DNA from: Boesenbergia rotunda | Lineage: Eukaryota > Streptophyta > Magnoliopsida > Zingiberales > Zingiberaceae | Direction of reading: 5' to 3' | NCBI GenBank assembly: GCA_024364735.1 | Contig: JAGFNQ010000948.1 | Location: 145,690-209,689 of the forward strand | DNA length: 64,000 nt | The notes under the pieces: generated by a model | Database searches by the model: none | Told to the model about the DNA's origin: nothing | What the model saw: only the letters and a program-made list of their open reading frames with translations | Made by a program: the position numbers and the translations under genes | Part shown: positions 22,695 to 34,388 of the stretch, piece after piece | Layout of the letters: each line of letters opens with the position of its first letter | Numbering within the stretch: position 1 is the stretch's first letter

Positions 22695-23980
22695 CCTTGG
22701 AGATTGGTTCTCCCAGAAATTATTCAGATTAGACTCAAGGAACCCAATCGAAACCACAAGTGATTACAGATTCTGCTTCTGAAAGAGCTATTTACCTGCA
22801 TCATCAAATTGCAGATAAGTTGATAAAGAGAAGATTTGACTAGGAAAAAAGATACAATGAAACATAGTGCAACCATGAAAAGATTAGACTGCAAGTTTCA
22901 AGAGCTAACCAACAATTTGACAATCCAATAATAATCAGAGAACATGCAAGCAGCAATTTCCAAAATAAGTGTCATTTTTTTCCCGTTTCCATTATCTATA
23001 GCTGGTTAACTACAATCACAAATGAATTTTTACTAAGCAGATAAGCTGTTCTACTTTCTTGAAAATAAAGGAATTAGAATATCATAACTAGCTGAGCATC
23101 ACTGACAAGCTGTATACCATTGAAACAAGAATGTCACCTAGGTATTAGTAATAGAAAAAGCTTAATACTCATTTTCTTGCAAATTATCTCATCTGCAGCC
23201 TACTTTGTCAAAAAGGCAGGCCCATTAGCTTCATTATTTTCTTTACCAGATTAATTTTCATTTAGCAAAACCATATGCAACTCGGTTGTTTTTCCCGATA
23301 GCAATAGAAAAGATAAGTAAGACCTAATAACTACAACTTCGGGAATTAAAGATTATAACGTTTCCCATCCTCACAATTCTAACAAAGCATAATTAAGAGA
23401 GGTGCACCCTCCTACAGTGACAAAAATAATGAGAAATGTAACAAAACTTCTAAAAAAAAAAAAAAATAGAAGACAGATAGATCTGATTCTGAAGCATATA
23501 TTTTATTCAGTTAAGGATGTAGTCTTTAAAATTCAAATAGCTATCGTGAAACAAAATACAACCTTGCGTTTCTCTTTTCGTTGTTCATCCTCAAATCGCG
23601 AACCTCCAAATCACAGATACAGTAAAGAGGCCAGTCGAACAACATAAACAAACCAAAAAAAAAGAATCCATAAAAATTATCAACTATTCCGCAACCACAA
23701 CTCACCAGCGGCGAGGAAAGAGGCGAACCCGACTCGAGGCTCCCACGGCTTCGCCGTCCCTTTCAACCGCCCCATTGGGGCCACGGACAAGGATCAAGAA
23801 GGATGCGACCTCGAACGGGGCAGAGCCCACATTGCAACTGCGTGTGGTCGGCGGCCAGCGAAAGCGATCTCTCGTCGCCCTCTCCCTATCCATCTCCACC
23901 AAAACGGCCTGCTACTGCCGGACAAGTAGGCCCGTCGGGCTCAGCCCTTCCATAAGCGGGTTAACGGGTTTCAGTTAAGC
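22695..23980 (-). other. 5' leader and probable 5'-UTR intron of the At1g01500-like gene
   Basis: On the minus strand a GC-rich leader (about 23960-23706) ends at a good donor (ctg|gtgagt, GT at 23705-23704). About 0.95 kb of AT-rich sequence follows before the coding exon. Acceptor candidates lie near 22770-22790. No ATG-initiated extension of the coding exon is visible upstream of 22694. ORFs at 23702-23978 on either strand are shadows of the leader. Confidence 0.5.
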
Positions 23981-24510
23981 GGGTTAATAGAGAAACGGAT
24001 AGTAACCGTATCCCAAGCCCAATTGCAAAGAAAAAGACTGCTGAGTGACAGAGTCGTCGTCTTCTTCTTCTTCCTTCCTCCCTTTCTTTCAAGGGAATCA
24101 GATACTACTTCTTCTTCCTCGAGTTCTTTTTTGCCTTTGACTACAGTTCCTGTCAACTCCAATGCAATGCCACCAGCAGTCAACAACCATCACCAACCAA
24201 TGCATGCTCAGTTGTCGCCATTGTTCTCTGCTCGGAAAAAACATCCCAGCTTATGGCCACGTGGATCGCAGCTTAAATTAACTTCAATCATGGCTTAGGG
24301 AGCCTTTTCCACTGACCTCCCAAGAGATATCTTTCTTTATGGAAGGCGGCACTTCATGATTGACTCATAAAGAATCAACACATCGCCATTGCTCCGAGAC
24401 CGAAAGCATGCAGCTACCCTCTCATGTTCTGATCGATTGAAAACACAACAGTTACATTTCGTCAAGAGTTTGAAGTCAATTAGCTAATGGCAGGCCGCAA
24501 AGTGCGAGTA

Positions 24511-24532
24511 GGCCGGCCGGCCGGCCGGCCGG
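24511..24532. repeat. (GGCC)n-type palindromic microsatellite
   Basis: A short run of alternating GGCC/CCGG, fully self-complementary, in otherwise average DNA. Confidence 0.9.
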
Positions 24533-24724
24533 TGTTCTAGAACCATGCATATCGTGCATGTCTTTTTACATTAATGTCAAAAGGTTGCAAATTCTTGAAG
24601 TTACACACTCGAGTAGCTAGTGGGTAGATGCTTTCTTCCTTTTTAGATGATCGATCATCATCCTAGTAAATATCCTATTCGAGTTATTGTTCATGCACAT
24701 GAATTGAATGCTGCTATGCTCCCA

Positions 24725-24856
24725 TCTTTAGGGTTGGGAGATGTCCCTAGAGGAGAAATATATACAAGTAGGGTGGGTTGGAGGGGGCACAAGTGCATGC
24801 ATGCATGGCACTGCCTACAGGGGAAGGGTGCCCTACCTCTCCCATCCCTTTCTGAA
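24725..24856 (+). ncRNA. Candidate miR482/2118-like hairpin (weak)
   Basis: The 3' arm at 24829-24850 (tgccctacctctcccatccc...) resembles the miR482/472/2118 superfamily in its CCTAC..C..CCCAT.CC pattern. The 5' arm 24731-24744 (gggttgggagatgt) pairs with 24835-24848 at 12 of 14 positions. The remaining half of the putative duplex pairs poorly, and alternative folds exist with the G-rich loop (24769-24790), so this is a candidate only. No competing coding gene is seen here. Confidence 0.22.
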
Positions 24857-26570
24857 TGGCCGGTGGTGGACAACTTGAACTTCCTTTGGGTTGTTGTGCT
24901 TTTCCATAAGTTGGAGGGATAAGAAGCACTCACTCCTCTCTACCTAGAGCTCTGATTTGACACAGAGAGAGTGAGAGAACAGGACTCAACTATTCATACT
25001 TACTTCTTTGGGACATGTTCACATAGGAACCCTACATAAAACAACAAAACAGGATCAATCTTTAATTTATTCCTCTCTCCCTATCTTTTCTCCTGGTTTT
25101 CCTTTTCTGCTCAACGAGATTAAACCTAAAGGAAGAGCAGGGAATTAGGAACTTAGTGATGCATGGCATTTGGACAATGAAAGATCGCATGGAACAACAG
25201 ACGACACTTGTCTGCTTCTCCTCCATTACTGATCGACGTCTCAGGGTTAATTCAGTAGAGGTGAATGCCACTTTAGTTATGCTTGACGATAATGATGCTT
25301 TGTTATCTCTGGATCGATAGATGCTTATATATATTATTTCCTTTCCTTTCCTTTCGACAGATGCCTTCTGCGTCTGTGCTTCATGATTATGTAAGCCATG
25401 GATATATGGGCAAGGATTAAATAAACGTAGTGCATCAGATTAGACTCTGACAAATCTTTACTCCCAAATACTAGTGCAGCCATGCACGATGACCTTTATA
25501 GGTAGATGCTTGTTAATTCTATCTTCCACAGAGTCACAGAGATAATTAACTTAAAGCTCAACAAAAGTGTGTTCTACTGGTGTTTTAGTAGATAAACATA
25601 TCGTTAGTCAAACTGTCGGGTTCCGCTGACACATATCTCAACTATGCATTAATTAATATATAATCTGGAATCTTTTGGGGTTGAATCCATGGTGATTACA
25701 CTACCTAATGCAACACGAAAACTATCACCTTCTGAGTCAATATTAGTGCTCATTGCCAGAAAGCTAATTTTCCCACTTAATTAAGCATTAAGTGCATTCT
25801 CTGTGTTGCCAGTTATGGAACAGACTCAAGGACCGTAGACAAATGAATTCTATGGGATGTGCTTGGAACAATTTTTTTGTTTTTTTATTACTACTATGAA
25901 GATTTCATGTGTTTGCTGTACATAGAGGATAATGTTTATTATATGTGTGTTGTGGTTGTGATTCTCATTTAACTACGAATGCAAAAGCATCTTCTTGTTG
26001 ATAATGGAGAATAATGGTGAGGGATAGACTGTTAGTGACGTGGAGAAAAAGTTGATTGTAAGAAGACCCGACAAATAGTTGAAAAACACTTAAAGAAGAA
26101 GTGTAAGGGTAGGTCTGGGATCCCAACGCAGCTACTTTGATAACGCAGCTACTTTGATGCTCAAGTCAGAACCTATAAACGAAAGAGGACTAGAAATAAA
26201 ATGAGCTTGGTTGAAGAAAAGATGAGCGTACCTACACGGTAAAGGAGGGACTCTAGTTTATAACACATCTCGATGTCAAACACTCTATCATGGTATGGAA
26301 GAAATCACATCATTGTTGTATAATGATTACCTCATATTTAATGTGTATCGACATAAGATATGATTTCATATTCAAATCACTCTATCATATATGGTATGGA
26401 AGAAATCACATCATTGTTGTATAACGATTACCTCATATTTAATGTGTATCGACATAAGATATGATTTCATGTTTCGCTGATAATTACAAACTGGGTCTTG
26501 TTTCTAAAAGAGAGTTTTGGGGATAGCGGGGCAAATGGGTTTGCAGGTTAGCAGACTTACACTGGGGATT
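24857..26570. other. Intergenic DNA, no gene seen
   Basis: Contains a small ct/ga hairpin at about 24926-24982, a ctttc microsatellite near 25340 and the tandem repeat at 26281-26471. The ORFs are short and unrelated to known families. Confidence 0.4.
26281..26471. repeat. Tandem duplication, two copies of ~92 bp
   Basis: Copies at 26281-26370 and 26378-26471 both start cactctatcat and end gatttcat, with one base difference in the shared core and a short 'atat' insertion in the second copy. Confidence 0.9.
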
Positions 26571-27689
26571 GAAGGGGGGGGGATTTCTATCCCCTAAGAA
26601 GACCCAGGGTTGAGGGGTCTGTGAGCGTCCGACCAACCCCTCTTGGGGCAAGGTCTCGCTCATTTACTCGAAAGACTATCCGACCGGACATATCTCTTTC
26701 TTATGCATTTTCAAAGATCGTGTAGCATCTGATCGGACTCCTATCCGGTTGTTCAAGAGTTCTAGCCTACCTAGGACATCACTCATTTTTAGAGGATGCT
26801 TTCCTCTTATGGACTATTGCGGTACAATCAGATATATCCCTCTTTGAAGTCCGGTCGATTATATCTGCTCGGAAGCGCAAAAGAGGCCGGTCTTAGCAGT
26901 TCGTCCCGAGCCTACGCTCGTCAAGACCATCCGCCCGGATTTTGCTAGGTCATCCTATAAACGTCCAACTCGACTTTGAGTCCGGTGCGCAATGGATTCG
27001 TTTTTGACCTCTACATCAACCAACCATTCCGACCTTCCTTTACCGAGGGGCCCTACCCCTCCGACCGGATCAATGAAGATTGTTAATGCCTAAACAAGGA
27101 GCAAATGACTTTGGAGATATTGCAGCTAGGAAAATGATGGTTACAATGTATTTAACAACATCTACTGCCAGACTACATGACCCTAATTGTTTAGGTTTGC
27201 AACAGTTTGGTGCAACATAGCTAAAGCTGCAGGTATCATAAGCCTATGATGATTATATATTGCAGCTCAGGAGATCATGGGTGACACACACAACCTTGAT
27301 TAATTTATGAGTTTCCTTCCCCCACTTTAGAGTTGGCACAAGGATTATTAATGGAGTTCATGCATTTGTTCAAATACTATCGAAGTTACACCTTTGAAGT
27401 TCATAATTAATGTTATTTAATATGTATATAATTAGGATAAGGAATTGAAATTGAGAAGATATTGTTGTTCCTCAAAGTTTTTGGAAAGAAGTGGCAGCAG
27501 GTAAGTACTAACCCTTGTTGATTTCCTCAGCAGCAGCAGCAGCAGTAATGCTGCAAGTTTTGTCATCTTCAAAGATGACACAGGAGCAATAATGGCAGTG
27601 CTCCATGGCCACATTGTCAAGGGCCCCTCTTCTCCCTTCCCTCTACCTCGAACCAGGCCCTTTTTCCACTGCCTCCATCGACCTTTCTA
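26571..27689. other. Repeat-like block followed by intergenic DNA
   Basis: 26571-27070 is a GC-richer block with many 'ccgaccgg/tccgg' words, probably a retrotransposon LTR fragment, but no ends are visible. 27070-27689 has no recognised gene. A cagcagcag microsatellite lies at about 27530-27546. Confidence 0.3.
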
Positions 27690-28830
27690 AATACGGCAGA
27701 GAAAGTCAGCACCACGTGTCATCAAGTTAAAAGGGAGATCAAACTCGAGACCAGCTCAGATCCGATTAGATGATGATTCTGTCGTGAAGCAAGATGAAAA
27801 TTTCAAGGGTTAGATGGTTTTTCGAGTGTCACGAACTGTTGCTGACCTGGCGTCGACCTGCGAGAAGATGGTCATTAGCAAACCCGCCGAAGATTTTCCC
27901 CGGTCAGATCCTCCGACGGTCAAGTCAGTATCCGCAAGGAATATAGTAGAGCAAAGGAATGCAGGAGAAAAGAATGTAATGGCGCATACCTGCGGAATGA
28001 GGAAGGGAGGGGCTTATATAGTCGGGGGAGCTGATAACCCTGTCTGTGTCAACGAAACAGGGGGTATGGTGCTTGTCAGCTCGTAGGAGAGCACCTAGAG
28101 GTACCGCGGCATGGCGCGGGGGCGCTCGGGCAGTACGATCATACTGAGTTGCGGGATATCCATGATATGTGCCCTGAATGGGTAAGGATCGTATTACCCC
28201 GACGTCATGGTATTCCCCGGACGTATTGATGTAGGGTGGCGTAGGGGAGATCTGGTCGGAGACCGAGTGCCAACTGGGGGGTCCGAGTGTTACAAACCGG
28301 GTCGGGTTATGTCTAGGGAGCGTGGGCCGCCTCGCGTCCGTCTGGGAGCTAAGAGACATGAGGTACGTCCTGAGTTGGGGTTTTTTTGAGCTGTGTTTGT
28401 CTAACCATGTTTTGGGTCTATTGGTTATCAAGTCATGGGTGCTGAGGGCTGAATTGCCCGACCTTGCCTTGGGTCGGGAAACTGGGCTAGGAGTCCGAGT
28501 GGGGAGGTGCCCGAGCCCGACCGCCTGATCCTCGACCAGGGTCGGTCTTCAGGCATTGGGGGGGGGGTCCCGACTCGGAATCCCTCGGATGAGACCTTCG
28601 TCGGCTCTTCCACCGGATCTTCATGGCGCGGATCTTCATGGCGCCAGGCAGGCTGGCTGAGCTAGCCGAGCTACCCGTAAGTAGGGGTCGGGATCAGATG
28701 AGTTCGGGTGAAGTCAAGTCGTGTTTGGGTCAAGACGGTTCTTAATAGAAGACCTCAAGTCAATTCGGACGCCAAGAGAGGTGTCTCTCGGCAAAGAAGA
28801 GGTGTGTCCTTCAGGAACCAAGATGATTCA
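27690..28830 (-). mobile_element. LTR-like remnant, Tat/Athila-type (minus strand)
   Basis: The minus strand has a TATA box (CTATATAAGCC, about 28011-28021) and downstream the motif ACTGACTTGACCGTCGGAG (27911-27929). A close form of this motif occurs at 36374-36392 in a plus-strand LTR-like block. Such 'CGTCGGAG' words are typical of the R/U5 region of Tat/Athila-type Ty3 LTRs (established knowledge, applied by similarity). Exact ends were not found. ORFs in it are shadows. Confidence 0.45.
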
Positions 28831-29405
28831 TTCGGTTTTTATTTAAAGGTAATTGATTGCAACAATAAGACAAGCAATTTCATAATTCTCTACCCTCCTT
28901 ATCATTCTCCATTTATTTTCTTCACATGTTCTCTTAGGGCAGGTCACATTTTGTATCACTTTAACCGAGTCATCCCATCCCTTGATCTCAATCCTGAGCT
29001 ATATGAGTTCAGATAGATAGATACTCCTTCCCTTTCCCTTTTAGTTGGTCGGTGTACGGCTGAGCACAATCTCGGCGGCAGTAAAATTTTAGGAGAGACA
29101 CTGATAATAATAATAATAATAAGTCAACTCTCAGAAAAATTTTGATTAGAGGGCTCCTCTGAAGAGCAGAGGATACAATAATTAATACATTCACGTATAT
29201 GTAGATATAGTCTCAATCCGTACACGCAGCAGATGGGGGGTGTGAGTAAATTGGAGTCTCGATCGCAGGAGAAACCATTAAAGGTCGATGAAACAATTCA
29301 GTAGAGTACGTAGCTGATGCTGAAGATCTATCGATCGACGATCGATCGATCTTTGATCCGTATCCAAAAATATTCACAGCGATCCAAGTGCCGGATGCGA
29401 TGAGA
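28831..29405. other. 3' flank of the MATE gene
   Basis: No gene seen. Holds an (aat)n microsatellite at about 29104-29121 and a cgatcgat-rich palindromic stretch at about 29328-29352. Confidence 0.4.
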
Positions 29406-30985
29406 TCACTCCACTCGATCGATGAGTGGATCTGTTTCTGCGGTTCCCTTGACGCAAACGATTTCCTCCAATGCCGCGGCGGCTTTGCTCTGTTGCTTGA
29501 TGGAGGAGGAGGAAGTGGGATTTGTGGTGGTGGCGGCGGTGGAATCGGGAGGAGCGGCGGCTTTGGTCAGGGCTCGGGCTCTCTCCGCTTCCACCTCCCA
29601 GTCGGTCTTGAAGATGACGTAGCCCATGAGGGCGGCGCAGGAGGCCTGCGCCGCCAGCAGCCCCAGCCAGAGTCCGGGGAAACCGACGTCGGCCATGAAG
29701 CCCATCAACACGGCCACCGGCGTGCCCACCAGGTAGAAGGAGCCCAGGTTGATGTTGGCGCCGGTGCCCGGGCGGCCGCTCCCGCGCAACGCTCCGCAGC
29801 CGGTGGTCTGCGGGCAGTTTCCGAGCTCGCAGAGGCCGGCGATGGGCAGCGCCACGGCGGTGAGCTCCAGGATGTCCGGGTCGTCGGTGAACAGCCGCCC
29901 CCACCGGTGTCGCACCGAGGTGGTGAAGGCCATGGAGGCGAGGCCGAGCAGGGCGGCGGCGGCCAGCCCGACGGCGGTGGCGTTGCGCGCCCTCTCGGGG
30001 CGGTTGGCGCCCAGCTGGTTCCCCACCCGGGTGGACACGCCGAAGCTCAGCGCCGAGGGGAAGACGTAGACCAGCGAGGTGGTCTGGATGAGTATCCCCA
30101 TGGCGGCCACGGTGGCGCGGGGGTTCGCCAGTAGGCCGCACATCATGATCATCAGCTCGTACCACCACCACTCGAGGCAGACGGAGACGCAGGTGGGCAC
30201 GGCCAGCCTCAACAGCTCCGACCAACCCCTCAAACACTCCACGCCGGGGCTGACCCACGAATCCCTATACACGCCGGAGACGAGTATAAACAGAATCAAG
30301 CAGAGCAGCAGATTAAAATTGGTCCACACCATCGCCAGCGCCACGCCGGCGATGCCCATCTTCCACCGCACCACCAGCAAATAGTTCAGCGGCACGTGGA
30401 GCGCCACGGAGGCGAAGGAGCAATAGGTGACCGGCAGAGTAATGCTCTGCGATCGGAGGTAGACCCGGAGGGGGTGGAGGAACGACAAGAGAAACAGATC
30501 CGGAATGGCGAAGACGACGAACACCTGCGCCGCCGACGCGATCTCCTCGTCCTGCCCGCACCGCAGCAGGATGCGCTTCATGTTGAGCCAGAAGAAGGCG
30601 ATGGGGACGGAGGCGGAGAGGAGGAGCAGCACGGTGCGCTGCAGGGTCAGCCCCAGCAGCTTCCTCTGCTTCGCGCCGAAGGCCTGCCCGCAAATCGGAT
30701 CCATGCCCATGGCCAGCCCCGCCAGCACCGAGTATCCGGTGATGTTGGCGAACCCAATCGACAGCGAGCCGCCGGCGAGCTCCAACTCCCCGAGGTAACC
30801 CAGGAACAGCATCGAGATCATGGCGCGAGAGTAGATTATGAGACCCGTCAAGGCCGACGGTACGGAAATCCTCCCTATAGCTCGAATCTCCTCCACCACC
30901 TACACACACATACATATATAACTCGCATGCATCAATCATTCACGACCATGTTTATCAATCAATGTACTACCTCTCCAGGAGCCAT
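29406..30985 (-). CDS. MATE transporter, DTX48/49/50 type
   Basis: Proton-coupled multidrug and toxin extrusion transporter of the plant DTX/MATE family, a 12-helix membrane protein. Members of the DTX48-50 clade act in hormone, iron and organ-growth processes at Golgi, endosome or plasma membrane; the substrate here is unknown. The main exon 30899-29406 holds all of the MATE fold, including GMDPICGQAFGAKQ, YLRSQSITLPVTYCS, VPLNYLLVV, CLEWWWYELMIMM, SALSFGVSTRVGNQLGANRP and GALRGSGRPGTGANINLGSF, and a low-complexity cytosolic tail. This exon has no upstream ATG: it opens with GTG after an acceptor (tgtgtgtag). A 15-nt exon at 30985-30971 (ATG...GAG, MAPGE) followed by GT and a 71-bp intron supplies the start in frame, giving 502 residues. 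Read through, the first exon stops within three codons of the donor. The coding exon is strongly GC-rich. Confidence 0.92.
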
Positions 30986-31080
30986 GACGAAGAGGTGGGA
31001 CTTGTTGGACGAAGGTGAAGTAATATTGCACATGATGATGATGATGTTGATGATCGCTTGGTTTTTTCATGAAGGCGTGG

Positions 31081-31090
31081 GTTTATATAG
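31081..31090 (-). promoter_or_regulatory. TATA box of the MATE gene
   Basis: The minus strand reads CTATATAAAC about 95 bp before the start codon at 30985, a normal distance for a plant core promoter. Confidence 0.7.
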
Positions 31091-33542
31091 GAAAGCCATG
31101 CCCTGTTGGCTTGCTATAGTTTAATCTTAATTTTTTTTCCTTATTTATAATAATAATTCTTCTTCTTCTTCTTCTTCAATTTCTTCTTCACTGTTGACTC
31201 GAGGGAAAAGGACACGGTGCATGCTCCATTAACGGGGTTTGCTGGAATCTGGAGCAACTGAGGGACTCCTGTCTTCTCATGCACCTCTCGCTAGTGGATC
31301 GCTTTTCCTCGCACTGCTCGATTTGCGTTGCCTTTCCTCTTTATCTCGCATTTGTTCCGTCTCCAACTTGCCCCATTTCCCTCGAGTTCCAATTCCCTCC
31401 GCAAGTGGGTTCACAGGCCGGCCAGGAGGAGGAGGCTTCGCCGTATAGCATCTCGCATGCCGGCCGTCCCCATTCCGCAGAGGGGCCCCCCAAACGGGAA
31501 GGCCCCCCCTTCCCTTACTAATTGGTGCGTTTTAACAGCAGAGCAGCAGTAACAGCAGCGGCAGGAAGAGGCAGTAACTGGTGTAGAGTGAGGAGGAAGC
31601 AGTTGGAAGGTAGGGGACACATATTGTAGGTGGTCCACTTCTCTGGTGCATCCCTTTCCCCAAACATCCTACTCTTCTTCCTCTTGAAACACACACATGT
31701 CAGGATTCACGTGTAGCTACGTACTGTACTGTAATCTACGAAAGCAGGGGAATTGACTTGGGTACAATACTCGTCCTGGCAATGCGTTCTGTTGGTCAAC
31801 GCCTTGCACCATACATGGCGTATCTATCTATCAATCTAATCTATCTGTGTAGCTGAGGGACCATCATCGTCGGTCGATCGCGTGGAAGTTGGTCCAGTCG
31901 TCTTTCTGGTTTTTCTTTAGGGTAATGAGCGAATGAGTGACTGTGGTTTTTTCTGCAGGTAGCTGGTGGGCGACGAGTCGCCGACCTTTGTCTGCCAAAG
32001 CTGCGGACGCGATGGGGAGGGTTGGGGTTACAATGAAAGGAAAAATCCTATATAATATTTGGATTGTAGGATAGGAGATATCTGTGGAGTTTTTTCTTTT
32101 TTTGGATGTAATTTAAAAATAAATTAATAGTATTTAGATTAAATGGATAATATTATCGTGCAACTATATTCTGAAAGGTAAAAATTTAGATAATGACGGA
32201 GTCATCGAGTAATGTATCTAGGTTGATCTCGGATGATGAGTTACGAGCGCTAATGTTGATGCGTCACCCTAGATTATTTTTTATTGTCATTTAATTTTTT
32301 TTCCTTTTTCTCGTAGTAAATCCAAGTTTTTTCCTTCTCGCTCCCTCATAGTAAATCCAAGTTTTTCCTTCTCGCCCAAGTTGAACCTGAGTATCAGTCT
32401 TATTCTATACTTATACTGATTGGTTAACCGGTGGACTTATCGTCTTTGGATAGATTGATAGAAGAAAATAAATGATATGTTAGTAGAGTCAACGACTCCC
32501 TTAGTAGAGAAATAAGAAATAAGAAATCGACAAACAAAGAATAGTAGGGGAAAGTAAAAATTCGGTAATGAATTTTTAGGCTTCCGATTGAATTTAGAAA
32601 TTCGATTCGGTTAATTTGATTTTCGATTTTTTTAAATTAGATTCGAGTTTCGATTAATTCAGTTTCAGTTTTAAAATTCGTAATTCGGTTAAAACGAATA
32701 AATCGAATAAAGCTATTGATTTAAATGTTTTTATTTAAAAAAATAATTGATTAAATAAAATTTAAATTTATTAATTTAGTTTTAAAATTTCAATTAATTC
32801 GATAAAAATAGAATTAATCAATATTTAATCGGTGAATAATTTTTATAATAAAATTTGATGATTTAATTAGTTTATAAAAAATTAGTTTGCTTAATTTTCA
32901 ATTGGTTCGATATCAGTTTAATTTTAATCCAAGCTCAACCCTAAAAAAAAAATTTAAATAATCTGAAATCATAAGATGTAAAAATACGACTAATAGGAAA
33001 AAAAATCTTAATAAAAAAGAAACAAAATTCAAAATCTATGAAAATGTTTTAAATTACGTTTTTTTTAGCCTAGACCCGATTATAAACGAGATTCGATTTA
33101 ATAATTAAATATCACACGGTTCCAAACAATACGACGCGTCAAAGTTCGGATTCTCCAGCATAAGATATCGTACTGCAGTTAGATTTTGCACGAAGAAAAG
33201 CGATAAAATTAAGGAGCTGATTAGTCAAAAGGTAGGGAATGGAATCGGAAGAGCATTCCGTTGAACTATCTACTCCGTTGGAATAAAAAATAATAATTAA
33301 TGAAATTGGATGACGTTGAATTTTGAGTAATCGATTCAATCTACGAAAATTTTCCATCAGTCATTTTATGTAAATCGAAAAGTACTCGTAACAGATAGTT
33401 TAAAAACTTAACGTCCCAGGTTTCACGTCCTATTTAAAGGAAAATTTTTTATAAAACACGCCCGAGCTGGAGATCAAACCCAGAATATCTGATATAATAA
33501 TTAGTTACTGATCTTCTGTTGCATCATAGTCCCGGACACTAT
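31091..33542. other. Intergenic DNA upstream of the MATE gene
   Basis: A ttc microsatellite at about 31159-31176, then a C/G-richer block (31240-31640) with ORFs on both strands but no known family. 32040-33130 is AT-rich; within it 32560-32940 carries degenerate 'ttcggttaattcg'-type repeats. No gene recognised. Confidence 0.4.
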
Positions 33543-33560
33543 CTATCCTGTTGGAATATT

Positions 33561-33781
33561 TGTAAAAGACGAAACGCTCGCCCCCAGCGCCCCCGCCAGC
33601 CCGTCTCAGGACCAACACGGAGGAGGTAAATCACGGTCATCACTGGTATGGTGAGGCGCCTGGGGTCGGAATTAATGCCAGTAGACCAGGGTTTTATTCC
33701 CGTACGTAACTGGCGATCCTCGAACCTGAGACTTTCATATAAATGACCAGGTGTCTTATCATCCGATTCAGCCCGTGAAAG
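33561..33781 (-). mobile_element. tRNA-derived SINE (221 bp) with 18-bp target duplication
   Basis: Flanked by perfect 18-bp direct repeats ctatcctgttggaatatt at 33543-33560 and 33782-33799. Read on the minus strand the 5' part has an A-box-like stretch (gggctgaatcggatgataag) and a clear B box (ggttcgaggatc), spaced as in a Pol III promoter; the 3' part is G-rich and ends gtcttttaca. It shares its body with the SINE at 51169-51352 (for example 'gatcgccagt/gagtcgccagt', 'gggataaaa/gggaataaaa' and 'aggcgcct/aggcgtct'). Confidence 0.9.
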
Positions 33782-33799
33782 CTATCCTGTTGGAATATT

Positions 33800-34388
33800 G
33801 GAACTTAAGGTCACTGCTAGCCGGTCTTAATTTCTAAGTGATTAATCGAATCGGATCGAATAAGAAGAATAAGAATACGATAAAGCTAATGATAAAGCTT
33901 CTCTGCGATTTGAAAGTTCCCGGTGCTGCTAATTTGTCCGACAGGAAGTAGCTAAGTTTGGCTGTTCACGCCGGAAATGATCCCATTCGATCGATGATGG
34001 AGACAGACATCGAGGTCCGATCTTTTAAATTAAATCTGATTAATAAAAATGTTGGATGCTTCGAGTTAAATTTATTAAAAATATTTTTAAAAAAATCATA
34101 TAATTATTGTATTATTAAAAATAGATATAATTTAATATATATGAGAAATATTTCTCTCTGCCATATTTTCTATAATTTTAATTATATCTATTTATTATTC
34201 AAAATTAATAGTGAATTTGAGAATACTGACTATCAAAATAGATACATGTATTTTTTTATAATTAATAGAAAATTTTTATGAAACAAAATTGATGATCTTA
34301 AATTTAACTGTTATTTAATTAATTATTAATTTTTTCATAATTTTAATTAAAATTATATTAAAATTACTCAAAAGTATAATAGTTTTAA
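33800..34388. other. AT-rich intergenic DNA, no gene seen
   Basis: The 107-residue ORF on the plus strand at 33958-34281 is rich in Asn, Ile, Tyr and Lys, as expected from AT-rich noncoding DNA. No domain is seen. Confidence 0.4.

Noticed and set aside
23775..24298. Short ORFs upstream of the At1g01500-like gene
   Set aside because: They overlap its leader and promoter and have no recognisable domain or splice partner.
24926..24982. Hairpin with ctcactcctctct / agagagagtgag arms, reminiscent of miR156
   Set aside because: The arm lacks the miR156 sequence and the loop is too short for a typical precursor; probably a simple ct/ga stretch.
27508..27606. Small Cys-rich ORF on the minus strand (32 residues, starts MEHCHYC, ends in an Ala run)
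   Set aside because: No known family recognised; the tail comes from a cag microsatellite, and neither promoter nor conservation can be judged here.
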